From Pirellulaceae bacterium (lineage in GTDB: Bacteria > Planctomycetota > Planctomycetia > Pirellulales > Pirellulaceae): a stretch of DNA of 64,000 nt. The notes under the pieces were generated by a model. The model was not told the DNA's origin, ran no database searches, and saw only the letters and a program-made list of their open reading frames with translations. Positions 19,601 through 26,567 of this stretch are shown here, in pieces (the first letter of the stretch is position 1; the number at the start of each line of letters is the position of its first letter). The stretch lies in contig JAKVBZ010000019.1 in the NCBI GenBank assembly GCA_022448645.1, positions 1 through 64,000 on the forward strand, in the 5' to 3' direction. A program made the position numbers and the translations under genes.

Positions 19601-21102
19601 ATGCTGCAGGTAACGCGTTTCTCGACAGTTTCGTAGCTTACCGACGATCTCAGGGGATGCCGGCTACTTCGGTGAATTGGGGCCCGTGGGCGGGTTCTGG
19701 CATGGCGGCCGAAGGAGGGCGGAGTGATCAAATTCAATCGCGTGGGATGGATTTGCTTCCCGCAGAGAGTGCCCTACAGATCATGGGATCCGTTTTGTCC
19801 CAGAAGGTGACGAACGTAGCAGTCATGGATCCCCATTGGGCCGAGATGCTACGGTTGTTGAAAGGTCGACGGCCGGCGTTCTTGGAAAATGTGCTGGCTG
19901 GTGTGGCAGAAGATGGCCTTGTGGCTACGGATAGTCATGTCGACGAACAGCTTCGTGCCGAGTTAATGTCTGTAGACGTCGAGAAACGTCGAGAGATGTT
20001 GGCGGAATTTTTCGCTGATGAACTGGCCAATATCATGAGTGTCGATGCCGAGCAGCTCGATCGGGCACAACCCTTGAATTCCATTGGCTTGGATTCTTTG
20101 ATGGCCATGGAGTTGAAGAACAAGATCGAGTCTCAATTGCTACTGAATGTGCCTATGGCTCGCTTCCTGGAAGGACCTAGTATCGAGCGGCTGGCAGAAG
20201 TTGCTTCCGCATTGATCATGGAGGAATCTGGTGGATCGCAAGGAGCATCCACTGGGGCATCTGAGGAGGCAGATTGGTCGCCGCTATTGCCGTTGCAGTC
20301 TACTGGTACCAAGTCTCCCATTTTTTGTATTCATCCTGCTGGTGGGGACGTCCGTTGCTATCTCGACATGGCGCGCCAAATGGGTGAGGATCAACCGGTG
20401 TACGTATTGCGGGCGCGCGGAATCGAACACGACGTCCCACCTCATGATTCCATAAGTGAGTTGGCACGCGACTATTTAGCGGCGATTCGCGAGGTACAGC
20501 CTTCCGGCCCTTATCTACTGGCCGGATGGTCAACAGGTGGAATTTTCGCCTACGAAATGACCAGGCAGTTGCTGGATGATGGCGAACAGGTTGAGAAATT
20601 GCTCATGATCGACTCACCGACGCCGGCGATTTTCAACGACGTTGACTTGGAAGATGATGCGAGATTTCTTTACGATGTGGTGAACTTTTCCAATTATTTC
20701 GCTGGTGCCGAAATGAAGGTTTCTTACGAGAAGCTACGGTGCCAGCATCCGGACGAAAGAATGCGGGCGGTATTGGACGAAGCCATCAAACATAAAGTCG
20801 TTCCGCCTGATGTTTCGATAGACCGACTTCGACGTATCATCGATGTCTGTCGGGCTCACTCGCGGGCGATAATGGATTATGAACCGCCGAAATTAGCGCA
20901 GGAGGTGCACATCTTTCGTCCGGCCGAACGGTCTGTTTTGATGGAAGCTTCCGGACAGCAAATTGCCGCCGACTTGGGGTGGGATTTGTTTATCACCGCG
21001 AAATTTAACTTCTATCAGGTGCCGGGTGATCACTTTAGCATGATGACAGGTGAGAATGCCACTCGCCTCGCCGAACTTATTGGTAAAAGCTTGGAGTCTT
21101 AA
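13660..21102 (+). CDS. Fully reducing type I polyketide synthase, KS-AT-DH-ER-KR-ACP-TE
   Basis: A 2480-residue single-module PKS. KS at about 30-455 has C204 (DTACSS), H339 (HGTGT) and H379 (KANIGHTE). AT has S654 (GHSVGEY) and HAFH at 754-757, which predicts malonyl-CoA. DH has H958 (HQVQGSVVTP) and D1136 (HPALLDAL). The quinone-reductase-like ER at about 1490-1810 has a GAGGVGLAA NADPH loop starting near 1638. KR has GGLGSLG at about 1841 and Y1981; the LDD-like element reads LAD, keeping the second Asp that marks B-type reductases. ACP has S2146 (GLDSLMAM). The thioesterase has S2291 (GWSTGG) and H2458 (PGDHF). All catalytic residues look intact. With one module, chain extension is either a single round or iterative. 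Start ATG at 13660. Confidence 0.95.
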   Translation: MVELSQRLANLSPAKRRLLEEKLRKRTDVAEPIAVVGMACRFSGAVNLDDFWKLIDQRIDATGEIPAERWDVDELYDPTGEQKGKMSTRWAGMLADYDQFDPLFFGISPREASQMDPQQRLLLEVSWEALEHASIPVERISGSSTGVFVGIGGTDYSKVPSQYADYYEHIEAHTGTGNALSIAANRLSYVFDLHGPSMAVDTACSSGLIGLHLAVQALRNRECDAALAGGVNMILTPETTIAFSNARMLSADGCCRPFDASANGYVRGEGCGMLLLKRLSDADRDGDNVLAVVRSSAVNQDGRTSGITAPNALSQQSVIHTALQQAGLSADQITYVEAHGTGTPLGDPMELQALGEVYRRRTPDEPTVHVTSVKANIGHTETASGIAGLMKVVLMLQHRQIPGQTHLKQLNPNIQLAGTRIEIPSESLAWTTDGQPRIAGVSSFGFGGANAHVILEEGSERRVEGPQRDRPLHLLTVSAKTETALDDSIRRYQAFLEENPQVTLPDVCYSANAGRTHFNQRLTITAGDREELQQRLGKATSGKLGAGVKRGQVRVVSRPRVAMVFTGQGAQYVGMGQSLYESHPVFRETIDRLDQTFFEAVGQPLLSVLYPDDTGNSLLDQTAYTQPALFAIEYALSQLWRSWGVEPVIVLGHSVGEYVACCVADVFTPEDGLRLIAHRARLMQQLPLQGSMAVVFAGFEQVAAAIDEHHEVVDIAAANGPENTVISGETGVVEKLLQQFSEKGIESRPLTVSHAFHSPLMDPMLDEFEQLARVVPYGRPRIPIASNLTGRILDSEPPDARYWRDHVRHTVRFADGMRQLAGQELDAILEIGPTASLLGMGRRCQPDLEVLWLPSLRQGQNDWQVMLDSLASLYVLGVNVSWDAFDNPWPRRRLSLPHYPFERSRHWYRDGAPRRAGSLGSRSATLHPLLGQRVASPLEVDTYENLWSQRSPAYLIDHQVQGSVVTPAAAYLDQALAAADQSFGNGPHVLENVAIQKAMFLAEDDNRLVQLTLSPESGGRRTFETFSSSSVVDPEDHESPWTLHAVGAIVPAETVSGYGDHATIVNVDDVRVRATSSTSAEDFYQRMAERNLSYGPAFQVLEDLQRSDQDAVAQVNLPESVKKELDNYRLHPALLDALFQSMAGAIPLEKDGSHSPYTYMPVGVRRLRILRPLSDSMLTYAVRTSDNDGPSPETVEGDVLLLDDEGHVIVELRGVQVQRLGRSLQQQSSEPKDWLYQVRWTEQTVSSIDDGNADAGLGTWLIFGDELGVGSCLAKKLKQQGDQVAIVTAGSEFIRSAGQNGNRTNYQVRPTNGDDLQQVLDDLFADTGDASHRCAGVVHLWNLDVVDDCTAEIDLPEKSRQLSTGTALTIFQQMARFAWKETPGLFLVTCGAQSLDDADAISPFQAAVWGLGRVAAIEHAQQSCRLLDMDPATDVETMASELFEELRRGDKSLDDQIAFRSGKRFAAKLATASDNISLDAMGRSSEVPTHSPFRLRLGTPGSFDSLWFEPNSPRKPEEGQVELEVRATGLNFSDVLKAMGLYPGLQDDIVPLGIECSGIVSAVGPGVDRFQVGDEVMGVAPYSFASHAISADYALVPKPSNIDHAEASTIPITFLTAYYALCHLAHLSKGERILIHAGAGGVGLAAIQIAQQIGAEIFATAGSDEKRDYLRSLGVQHVMNSRTLDFAGEIMAVTDRQGVDVVLNSLPGDAITKSLESMRAYGRFLEIGKTDIYQNRMIGLLPFQDNLSYFAIDLDRMLRQRPDYIQEMFTELMTHFASGDYQPLAYTQFAVDDTVDAFRYMAQRKNIGKVVVSIDERETEVVSGATTASGFRSDGAYLITGGLGSLGLQVAEWMACEGAGHILLMSRRGASVHDERLNPIREAGGQVSILAGDVCNLESLSSALQQIPSECPPLRGVVHAAGVLADGVLFDMKWQQFRTALDVKVDGTWNLHHATLDQPLDFFLMFSSVAALLGSPGQGNYAAGNAFLDSFVAYRRSQGMPATSVNWGPWAGSGMAAEGGRSDQIQSRGMDLLPAESALQIMGSVLSQKVTNVAVMDPHWAEMLRLLKGRRPAFLENVLAGVAEDGLVATDSHVDEQLRAELMSVDVEKRREMLAEFFADELANIMSVDAEQLDRAQPLNSIGLDSLMAMELKNKIESQLLLNVPMARFLEGPSIERLAEVASALIMEESGGSQGASTGASEEADWSPLLPLQSTGTKSPIFCIHPAGGDVRCYLDMARQMGEDQPVYVLRARGIEHDVPPHDSISELARDYLAAIREVQPSGPYLLAGWSTGGIFAYEMTRQLLDDGEQVEKLLMIDSPTPAIFNDVDLEDDARFLYDVVNFSNYFAGAEMKVSYEKLRCQHPDERMRAVLDEAIKHKVVPPDVSIDRLRRIIDVCRAHSRAIMDYEPPKLAQEVHIFRPAERSVLMEASGQQIAADLGWDLFITAKFNFYQVPGDHFSMMTGENATRLAELIGKSLES

Positions 21103-21225
21103 CGGCAGCTTGGTCGGCCGAAAATACTCCTCCCTCCACCCGCTTCGGGGGGACCGGCGAGCCATGGTTTTTACTTGTGCGTGCACTCCTGTACGGCAAC
21201 CACCAAACTTGGAATGAGTCACCCC

Positions 21226-22329
21226 ATGAAAATCAGCGTGTTAGGTGCAGGAGCTGTCGGCTCGATGATCGGAGGTTTGATCAAATACTATGAACCATCC
21301 GCCCAGGTGGTACTGGTCGCCCGAGGTGCTCATGGTGAATCGCTCGTGGAACGACAGGCCGTGAATTTGTTGGGAACGTGGGGGATGTTTCCAATTCCGG
21401 TCCAAGCAACGTTTTCGTCTAGCGATATCGCAAATTCGGATGTAGTGATGGTGGCTGTCAAGTCACAAGATACTTGGCAAGCCATGACAGAGGCTGCTCC
21501 GTATCTTGACGATGCCTTGGTGCTGTCGTTGCAGAACGGAATCAATGATGATGCTCTCGAAGAATTTGTGGCACGTGAGAATCTGGTATTTGGAGTGACA
21601 GGCTGCAACATGAGTGTGGTGCGACCGGGGACGATTAACCTGGATCGAACAGGCTTGACGGTTGTGGGGCCGACACGCGACGGAATCAATCAGCCCGCCA
21701 GCCGACAGATTAGAAATCTTCTCCGAGTCACTGGTTTGCGAGTTGTCGAGCACCCAAATGTTCAAGGTGTGCGTTATAGTAAGTTGGTTGCAAATGCGGT
21801 GGGGATGAGTAAGTGCCTTGCAGGAACTTGCTTTGAGTCCGGCCAGGCATCACACCAACGGTGGAGAGACTCCATCGGTGATCCTTTGTTGCAGGAGTCG
21901 CTCGAATTACTGCGGCGGGTGCGAATTCGATTGTCTCAAGTGCCCGGAGATACAGATGTTCACAAAATGGAGTGGGCTTTTCGATACCTGGATACTCCGC
22001 TGTTGGGGGCCGCCGTTCATTATTTTGCTGAAAAGGTTTATCGTGTTCAGCCCATTCTGCGTTCGCTCCTCAGTGACCTACAGCGACGTCGAAAGACCGA
22101 GGTGGACGCCATCAACGGTCAATTGGTACGATTAGCTCAGTACGTGGGGTACGATGTACCGTATAATCGACTGGTGCAAGACTGCGTTTATCAGTTGGAG
22201 TCGAACTTCACGGATGCGTTGCTTTCTGAAGACGAAGTCTTACGCCGCTTTCAGTCGGTTGCACTGAATCGGAATGCGAACGATGTGTCCCGGAATGTCA
22301 ATCGGCCTCGCTTGCGAATCGCTGGCTAG
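21226..22329 (+). CDS. Ketopantoate reductase-like (ApbA/PanE family) dehydrogenase
   Basis: A 367-residue member of the 2-dehydropantoate 2-reductase fold. The N-terminal Rossmann motif GAGAVGSM starts at residue 7, and a VKSQDTW element and SLQNGIND (the family Asn) follow. RYSKLVANAVG carries the family lysine, and KTEVDAINGQL matches the conserved E-x-D-x-x-N-G substrate-binding segment. It is about 60 residues longer than typical PanE. It might be the cell's pantoate-making PanE, which feeds coenzyme A and so phosphopantetheine, or a reductase acting on a 2-keto or 3-keto polyketide product. Position 120 bp after the PKS favours a role in the cluster. An ATG at 21214 is an alternative start. 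Confidence 0.82.
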   Translation: MKISVLGAGAVGSMIGGLIKYYEPSAQVVLVARGAHGESLVERQAVNLLGTWGMFPIPVQATFSSSDIANSDVVMVAVKSQDTWQAMTEAAPYLDDALVLSLQNGINDDALEEFVARENLVFGVTGCNMSVVRPGTINLDRTGLTVVGPTRDGINQPASRQIRNLLRVTGLRVVEHPNVQGVRYSKLVANAVGMSKCLAGTCFESGQASHQRWRDSIGDPLLQESLELLRRVRIRLSQVPGDTDVHKMEWAFRYLDTPLLGAAVHYFAEKVYRVQPILRSLLSDLQRRRKTEVDAINGQLVRLAQYVGYDVPYNRLVQDCVYQLESNFTDALLSEDEVLRRFQSVALNRNANDVSRNVNRPRLRIAG

Positions 22330-22369
22330 TTGTGAGGTTCGCAAAAGACCAGCGTTTTGGAGCTGTCAG

Positions 22370-23386
22370 ATGTCCGCATCAACCGCACTGGTAACGGGCG
22401 CTACGGGAATGGTTGGCAATTTGGCCGCTCGGCGATTGTTGGAAGCTGGGTATCGGGTACGTGTGATGCTTCGGCCGTCCGCTGATCGTTCCGCCTTGGA
22501 TGGCCTAGATGTTGAGTTTGTCGACGGTGATTTGGCTCGGCCTGAGACTTTGCAAGAACCGTTGCAGGGTGTGGACTACGTCATACACACGGCAGCACAC
22601 GTAGGAGACTGGGGCCCAGCGGAAAAATATCGCGCTATTAATGTTGTCGCGCTTGAACACATGTTGACGGCAGCACAAGCCGAAGGTCGTATCCAACGCT
22701 GGGTACAAGTTAGTTCTTTGGGCGTCTACGACGCGCGACACCATTTCGGGACGGACGAGTCCGAACCGGTTAATATCACTGGGCTCGACGGCTATACTCG
22801 TACCAAAGCCGAAGCCGAAGTGTTGTTGAAGCAGCATATGGACCGGCATCTATTTCCAGCTGTGATCCTTAGGCCGGGTTTCATTTACGGTCGTGGCGAT
22901 CGACATGTCGTGCCCAGATTGGTGGAACGTATCCGGGCCGGCAAGATGAAGTTGATCGGTGACGGCAAACGCGTACTCAATAATACGTGCGCGGGCAATC
23001 TTGTAGATGCGATCCTGTTGGCGCTTGACAACCCGGCCGTCGTCGGCCACACCTTCAATATCCGAGACCAACGATTAGTGACACGATCGGAGTTTGTGGG
23101 AACCATCGCAGACTATTTGGGGAAGCCTCGGCCTGGAAGCGTTCCCGAGTGGGTCGCCCGCGCTATTGTCAGACCCATTGAAGGTTTGGCACGCATGAGC
23201 CGCGCCAGTGAAGCTCCCATGCTGACACAAGCTCGGATCAAATTCCTCACACTCAATTTGGACTTCTCGATCGACAAAGCCAAAGACTTGTTGGGCTACA
23301 AGCCTCAAGTGGACTTTCAGCATGGTATTCGAGAAGCACTGGCGTTTCTGGACGAAGATCAACCTGCAAAGCCTGTGGCTGCCTGA
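22370..23386 (+). CDS. NAD(P)-dependent epimerase/dehydratase (extended SDR, 3-beta-HSD-like)
   Basis: A 338-residue extended short-chain dehydrogenase. It has TGATGMVG at 9-16 for NAD(P) binding, a conserved VQVSSLGVYD serine strand and the catalytic GYTRTKAEAE pair (Y-x-x-x-K). A GDGKRVLNNTCAGNLVDAILLA segment is typical of the HpnA/3-beta-hydroxysteroid dehydrogenase-like branch. Such enzymes oxidise or reduce secondary alcohols, or epimerise sugars and lipids. The gene lies 40 bp after the ketopantoate-reductase-like gene and 9 bp before the enolase-like gene, so it belongs to the PKS operon and probably tailors the polyketide. The substrate is not predictable. The ATG at 22370 puts the Rossmann motif at the usual distance. 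Confidence 0.85.
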   Translation: MSASTALVTGATGMVGNLAARRLLEAGYRVRVMLRPSADRSALDGLDVEFVDGDLARPETLQEPLQGVDYVIHTAAHVGDWGPAEKYRAINVVALEHMLTAAQAEGRIQRWVQVSSLGVYDARHHFGTDESEPVNITGLDGYTRTKAEAEVLLKQHMDRHLFPAVILRPGFIYGRGDRHVVPRLVERIRAGKMKLIGDGKRVLNNTCAGNLVDAILLALDNPAVVGHTFNIRDQRLVTRSEFVGTIADYLGKPRPGSVPEWVARAIVRPIEGLARMSRASEAPMLTQARIKFLTLNLDFSIDKAKDLLGYKPQVDFQHGIREALAFLDEDQPAKPVAA

Positions 23387-23394
23387 CTAGGGGG

Positions 23395-24606
23395 ATGCCA
23401 CTCCGGCAGCAAAGATGTAATCCTGTGCAAGTCCGTGAGTTGACCATCTATCGACTGTGTCTTCCGTTGAAACGCCCGATTCGGCATGCGTCTTTTCAAC
23501 GGTCAGATAGCGAGAATATCCTCGTTTCTTGTACTCTGTCGGACGGGACCGTTGGCTGGGGAGAAGGTGTCCCGCGAACGTACGTGACCGGAGAATCTGT
23601 CTCTGGTGCCGTAAAGCAACTTTCCGTGGCTGGAATCGATCGGCAACTTAACCAGGACTGTACGGATTGGTCGGATGTGATCGCCATGTGTCTTGCGATA
23701 CAACTTCCTCCTCCTCATGAAGATCCGCGAGGATGCTATGGCAACGCACTACGGTGTGCCGTGGAGCTAAGTATCCTGGATGCCTTCGGGAAAATGTGGG
23801 ACCAACCCATGAGCGCGGTGACGCATCATTATGCAGACGCTGCTGCCGTGCGAGGCAATTTTCATGAAGTTCGCTACTCAGGCGTTATCACCGCCGAAAC
23901 AAGGCAGCGAGAAGGCTGGTCCGCGATCAAAATGCGCGCCTATGGATTCGCTCAATGCAAGATTAAGGTGGGGATGCCCGGGGTAGATGACTCGCTCAGA
24001 CTGAGGCGGCTTAGACGCTGGTTGGGGCAGCGGATGGACTTGAGATTGGACGCCAATGAGGCTTGGAAGCCTGACGAGCTGTGCGCACGCGCGGAACCGC
24101 TGCTGGCATGCTCAATTACTTCGTTGGAACAGCCTGTCCCACACCGAGATGTAGCCGTCTTGGCGAAATTTCGTCGAAATCTTCCCGTGCGCGTGATGTT
24201 GGACGAGTCTTTGACCAGTGAGTACGATGCTGTGAGAGCGATTCAAGACCAGACGTGCGACCTGTTCAATATTCGTCTTTCGAAATGTGGTGGGTTCCTG
24301 AGTAGTCTGCGCCTGGCCGCCTTGGCGAAGCAAGCCGGCCTTGGCTACCAGTTGGGTTGCCATCCTGGTGAGTCGAGCATTTTGTCGGCGGCCGGTCGGC
24401 ACTTTGCCACCTCCGTTGCCAACATCGCCTACCTCGAAGGATCATACGATCGTCACATTCTCAGGCATCCGCTCACGGCTGAAGATATGACCTTTTCTTA
24501 CGGAGGTCGCGCAGCAGCGATCGAGCGTGGCGGACTAGGAGTCAACGTGCTGCCAGACAGATTGCGGGACCTCGCGTCGATTTGCCAGACCTATGTGATC
24601 GAGTGA
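23395..24606 (+). CDS. Enolase-superfamily enzyme, muconate-cycloisomerase/dipeptide-epimerase/OSB-synthase subgroup
   Basis: A 403-residue TIM-barrel enzyme that abstracts a proton next to a carboxylate and stabilises the enolate with Mg. The expected residues are visible: KxK (K189, K191 in QCKIKVG), metal ligands D219 (RLDANEAW), E245 (SLEQPV) and D270 (MLDESL), and K297 on the sixth strand (IRLSKCGG). The lysine pair across the barrel places it in the MLE subgroup. Here this could mean dehydration, epimerisation or cycloisomerisation of a carboxylated polyketide. It could also be an independent OSB-synthase-like or dipeptide-epimerase enzyme. No other menaquinone gene is in the window. 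It starts 9 bp after the SDR gene. Confidence 0.85.
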   Translation: MPLRQQRCNPVQVRELTIYRLCLPLKRPIRHASFQRSDSENILVSCTLSDGTVGWGEGVPRTYVTGESVSGAVKQLSVAGIDRQLNQDCTDWSDVIAMCLAIQLPPPHEDPRGCYGNALRCAVELSILDAFGKMWDQPMSAVTHHYADAAAVRGNFHEVRYSGVITAETRQREGWSAIKMRAYGFAQCKIKVGMPGVDDSLRLRRLRRWLGQRMDLRLDANEAWKPDELCARAEPLLACSITSLEQPVPHRDVAVLAKFRRNLPVRVMLDESLTSEYDAVRAIQDQTCDLFNIRLSKCGGFLSSLRLAALAKQAGLGYQLGCHPGESSILSAAGRHFATSVANIAYLEGSYDRHILRHPLTAEDMTFSYGGRAAAIERGGLGVNVLPDRLRDLASICQTYVIE

Positions 24607-24613
24607 GTTCAAC

Positions 24614-25456
24614 ATGGCCGATTTTCTGCCGCACATTGTGCATTACCAAGCCGACGACGGAGTACTGCTGGGGGCGCGTGTTTGGAGCCCTCCGCAACCA
24701 ATAGGCCAGGTGGTCTTGTTGCATGGCATTATCAGCCACGGAGGTTGGTATGAGCCAACTTGCAGCGCTTTGGCTGAGCGCGGTTGGGAAGTTCATATGC
24801 TGGACCGGCGAGGCTCAGGTTTGAACCCTGTTTCTCGAGGAGACGTCGATCAATGGTTCACCTGGATTCGCGACGTTGAGGGCTACTTGGCGAATCTGCC
24901 TGCTTCCCACCCGAGAGTGCTCGTAGGCATCAGTTGGGGAGGTAAGTTGGCAGTTTCCGTCGCACGCATGCACCCCCAATTAGTAAACGGGTTGGTGTTG
25001 ATTTCGCCGGGCTTGTATGCTTTGAGAGGTGCGAATTCCTGGCAGCGGATAGCGTTGAAACTCGCAGCGCGGACGACGTTACATAAGCGGCGAGTGACGA
25101 TTCCTTTAGAAGATCCCGCTTTGTTTACCGCTTCACCTGAATGGCAGCAATACATTCAAGTCGATCCTTTAACGCTTCGCAAGATTACCGTGCGATTCGC
25201 GCGAGAAGATCTTCGTCTCACTCAGAAAGCGATAGAGATGCCTTGGCAGGTACATTGTCCATTGCTATTGGCATTGGCGGGAAAAGATCGCATCATAGAT
25301 GTCCATCGAGTTCGCCAGTTTATCCAGGATGTCGCTGGATCACAGCTGACCGTCCTCGATTATCCTGAAGCGACTCATACGTTTGAGTTTGACCCAGTTC
25401 AAGAGACCTACAACCATGAACTCGGAATGTGGTTTGACCAACGGGTGGAATCTTAG
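24614..25456 (+). CDS. Alpha/beta hydrolase (monoacylglycerol lipase / Hydrolase_4 type)
   Basis: A 280-residue serine hydrolase of the lysophospholipase/S33-like branch. It has the oxyanion HGIISHGG turn at 38-44, the nucleophile elbow GISWGG with S107, an acid D225 in AGKDRIID, and H255 in EATHTFEF, so the triad is complete. There is no signal peptide, so it is probably cytoplasmic. It starts 8 bp after the enolase-like gene and is the last gene of the PKS-led operon. Likely roles are hydrolysis or transfer of an ester or thioester of the cluster product, or removal of stalled acyl chains. A general lipase role is equally possible. Confidence 0.85.
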   Translation: MADFLPHIVHYQADDGVLLGARVWSPPQPIGQVVLLHGIISHGGWYEPTCSALAERGWEVHMLDRRGSGLNPVSRGDVDQWFTWIRDVEGYLANLPASHPRVLVGISWGGKLAVSVARMHPQLVNGLVLISPGLYALRGANSWQRIALKLAARTTLHKRRVTIPLEDPALFTASPEWQQYIQVDPLTLRKITVRFAREDLRLTQKAIEMPWQVHCPLLLALAGKDRIIDVHRVRQFIQDVAGSQLTVLDYPEATHTFEFDPVQETYNHELGMWFDQRVES

Positions 25457-25592
25457 GTTTGACGTTTCGATTGGGCCAATGGTGCTAGTCGGTACCGTCG
25501 GTTCTGATTGGGATCGCACCACTTTGCCGAGACATTCCTACGCTTGTCACATGGTGAGTGAATGCTTTACCGTCCATAGGAAGGTACCGGCG

Positions 25593-25616
25593 TCGTCTGG
25601 GCGGTAAACAATGTGT
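25593..25616 (+). promoter_or_regulatory. Copy 1 of a 24-bp motif shared by two upstream regions
   Basis: The core CTGGGCGGTAAACAA followed by T-GTGT is repeated at 33793-33816, with 22 of 24 bases identical. This copy ends 93 bp before the Usp-like start codon. It may be a binding site or an alternative sigma-factor promoter element. Confidence 0.45.
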
Positions 25617-25709
25617 AAAATGAACTTACAGCGGTACGTAGGGAATGAACTGCTGTGATACCACCACACACCGGCATACTCGTCCACAAGATATCCAGTA
25701 CCAAACCGC

Positions 25710-26567
25710 ATGACTAAAATTGATCAGTTCGAGAGTGTATTTCGGTCGGCGGCAAAGACTCCGTATGTGTACGATGCCGTCAGCGTCCAAAAGATTGCCC
25801 TGGTGTCTGACCTGGGTGCCGACGATGCCGAGACTTTTGCCAATCGCGTTAGGCGGTTTTTGCGTGTGTTGGCGGATCACGAGCCGGAATATGTATCGCT
25901 TGCCGGAGATGATTTTGATGGCGTTGGCGATCTGTTGCAGCAACTGCAAGGCCTGCAGCCAGATTTGATCGTTACCTATCGCAATCTGAGGATGCCGGCT
26001 CATGAGCATCCTTACAGTTTAGGCACACATGTCGATGTGCTGACGCAAGTGATGTCGTACCCCGTTTTACTAATGCCTCATCCATTTTCGGGAGAAATCG
26101 AACCGCAAACTTGGGATGGGACGATGCATGTGATCGCCATTACGGACCATTTGGCCGGAGATGATCGGCTGGTCAATGTTGCGGTTGCGATGACGTTAGA
26201 GAACGGTAAGCTTACCTTGACGCATGTGGAAGACCAGCAAACCTTTGATCGCTATATGAAGGTCATCGAAAAACTACCATCCATTGATTCCCAGGAAGCC
26301 AGAACAGCCATTCACCAACAGTTGTTGAAGGAACCTCATGACTACATCACTTCCTGCCGGCAGGCGCTTCAAGAGCGGCAGTTTCCCGTTGCCGTCGACG
26401 AAGTCATCGTGGTAGGACATCACCTCAGCGAATATAAACGGCTTGTCGCTGAACATGACGTTCACCTGTTAGTGATGAATACGAAAGACGAGGACCAGCT
26501 GGCGATGCACGGTTTGGCTTATCCGTTAGCTGTCGAGCTGCGTCACATACCATTATTGTTGATTTGA
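25710..26567 (+). CDS. Universal stress protein-like protein, tandem UspA-like halves
   Basis: A 285-residue soluble protein without signal peptide or membrane segment. Each half has a UspA-like alpha/beta outline: an N-terminal strand (KIALVSDLGAD), a DLIVTYRNLR element, then in the second half MHVIAITDH and VIVVGHHLSEYKRLVAEHDVHLLVMNT, ending in a PLAVELRHIPLLLI strand typical of Usp C-termini. The classic ATP-loop glycines are weak, so nucleotide binding is doubtful. Its stop overlaps the start of the following permease gene (ATG at 26564), so the two are translationally coupled and the protein may regulate that transporter. The function is inferred from fold resemblance and context. Confidence 0.65.
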   Translation: MTKIDQFESVFRSAAKTPYVYDAVSVQKIALVSDLGADDAETFANRVRRFLRVLADHEPEYVSLAGDDFDGVGDLLQQLQGLQPDLIVTYRNLRMPAHEHPYSLGTHVDVLTQVMSYPVLLMPHPFSGEIEPQTWDGTMHVIAITDHLAGDDRLVNVAVAMTLENGKLTLTHVEDQQTFDRYMKVIEKLPSIDSQEARTAIHQQLLKEPHDYITSCRQALQERQFPVAVDEVIVVGHHLSEYKRLVAEHDVHLLVMNTKDEDQLAMHGLAYPLAVELRHIPLLLI

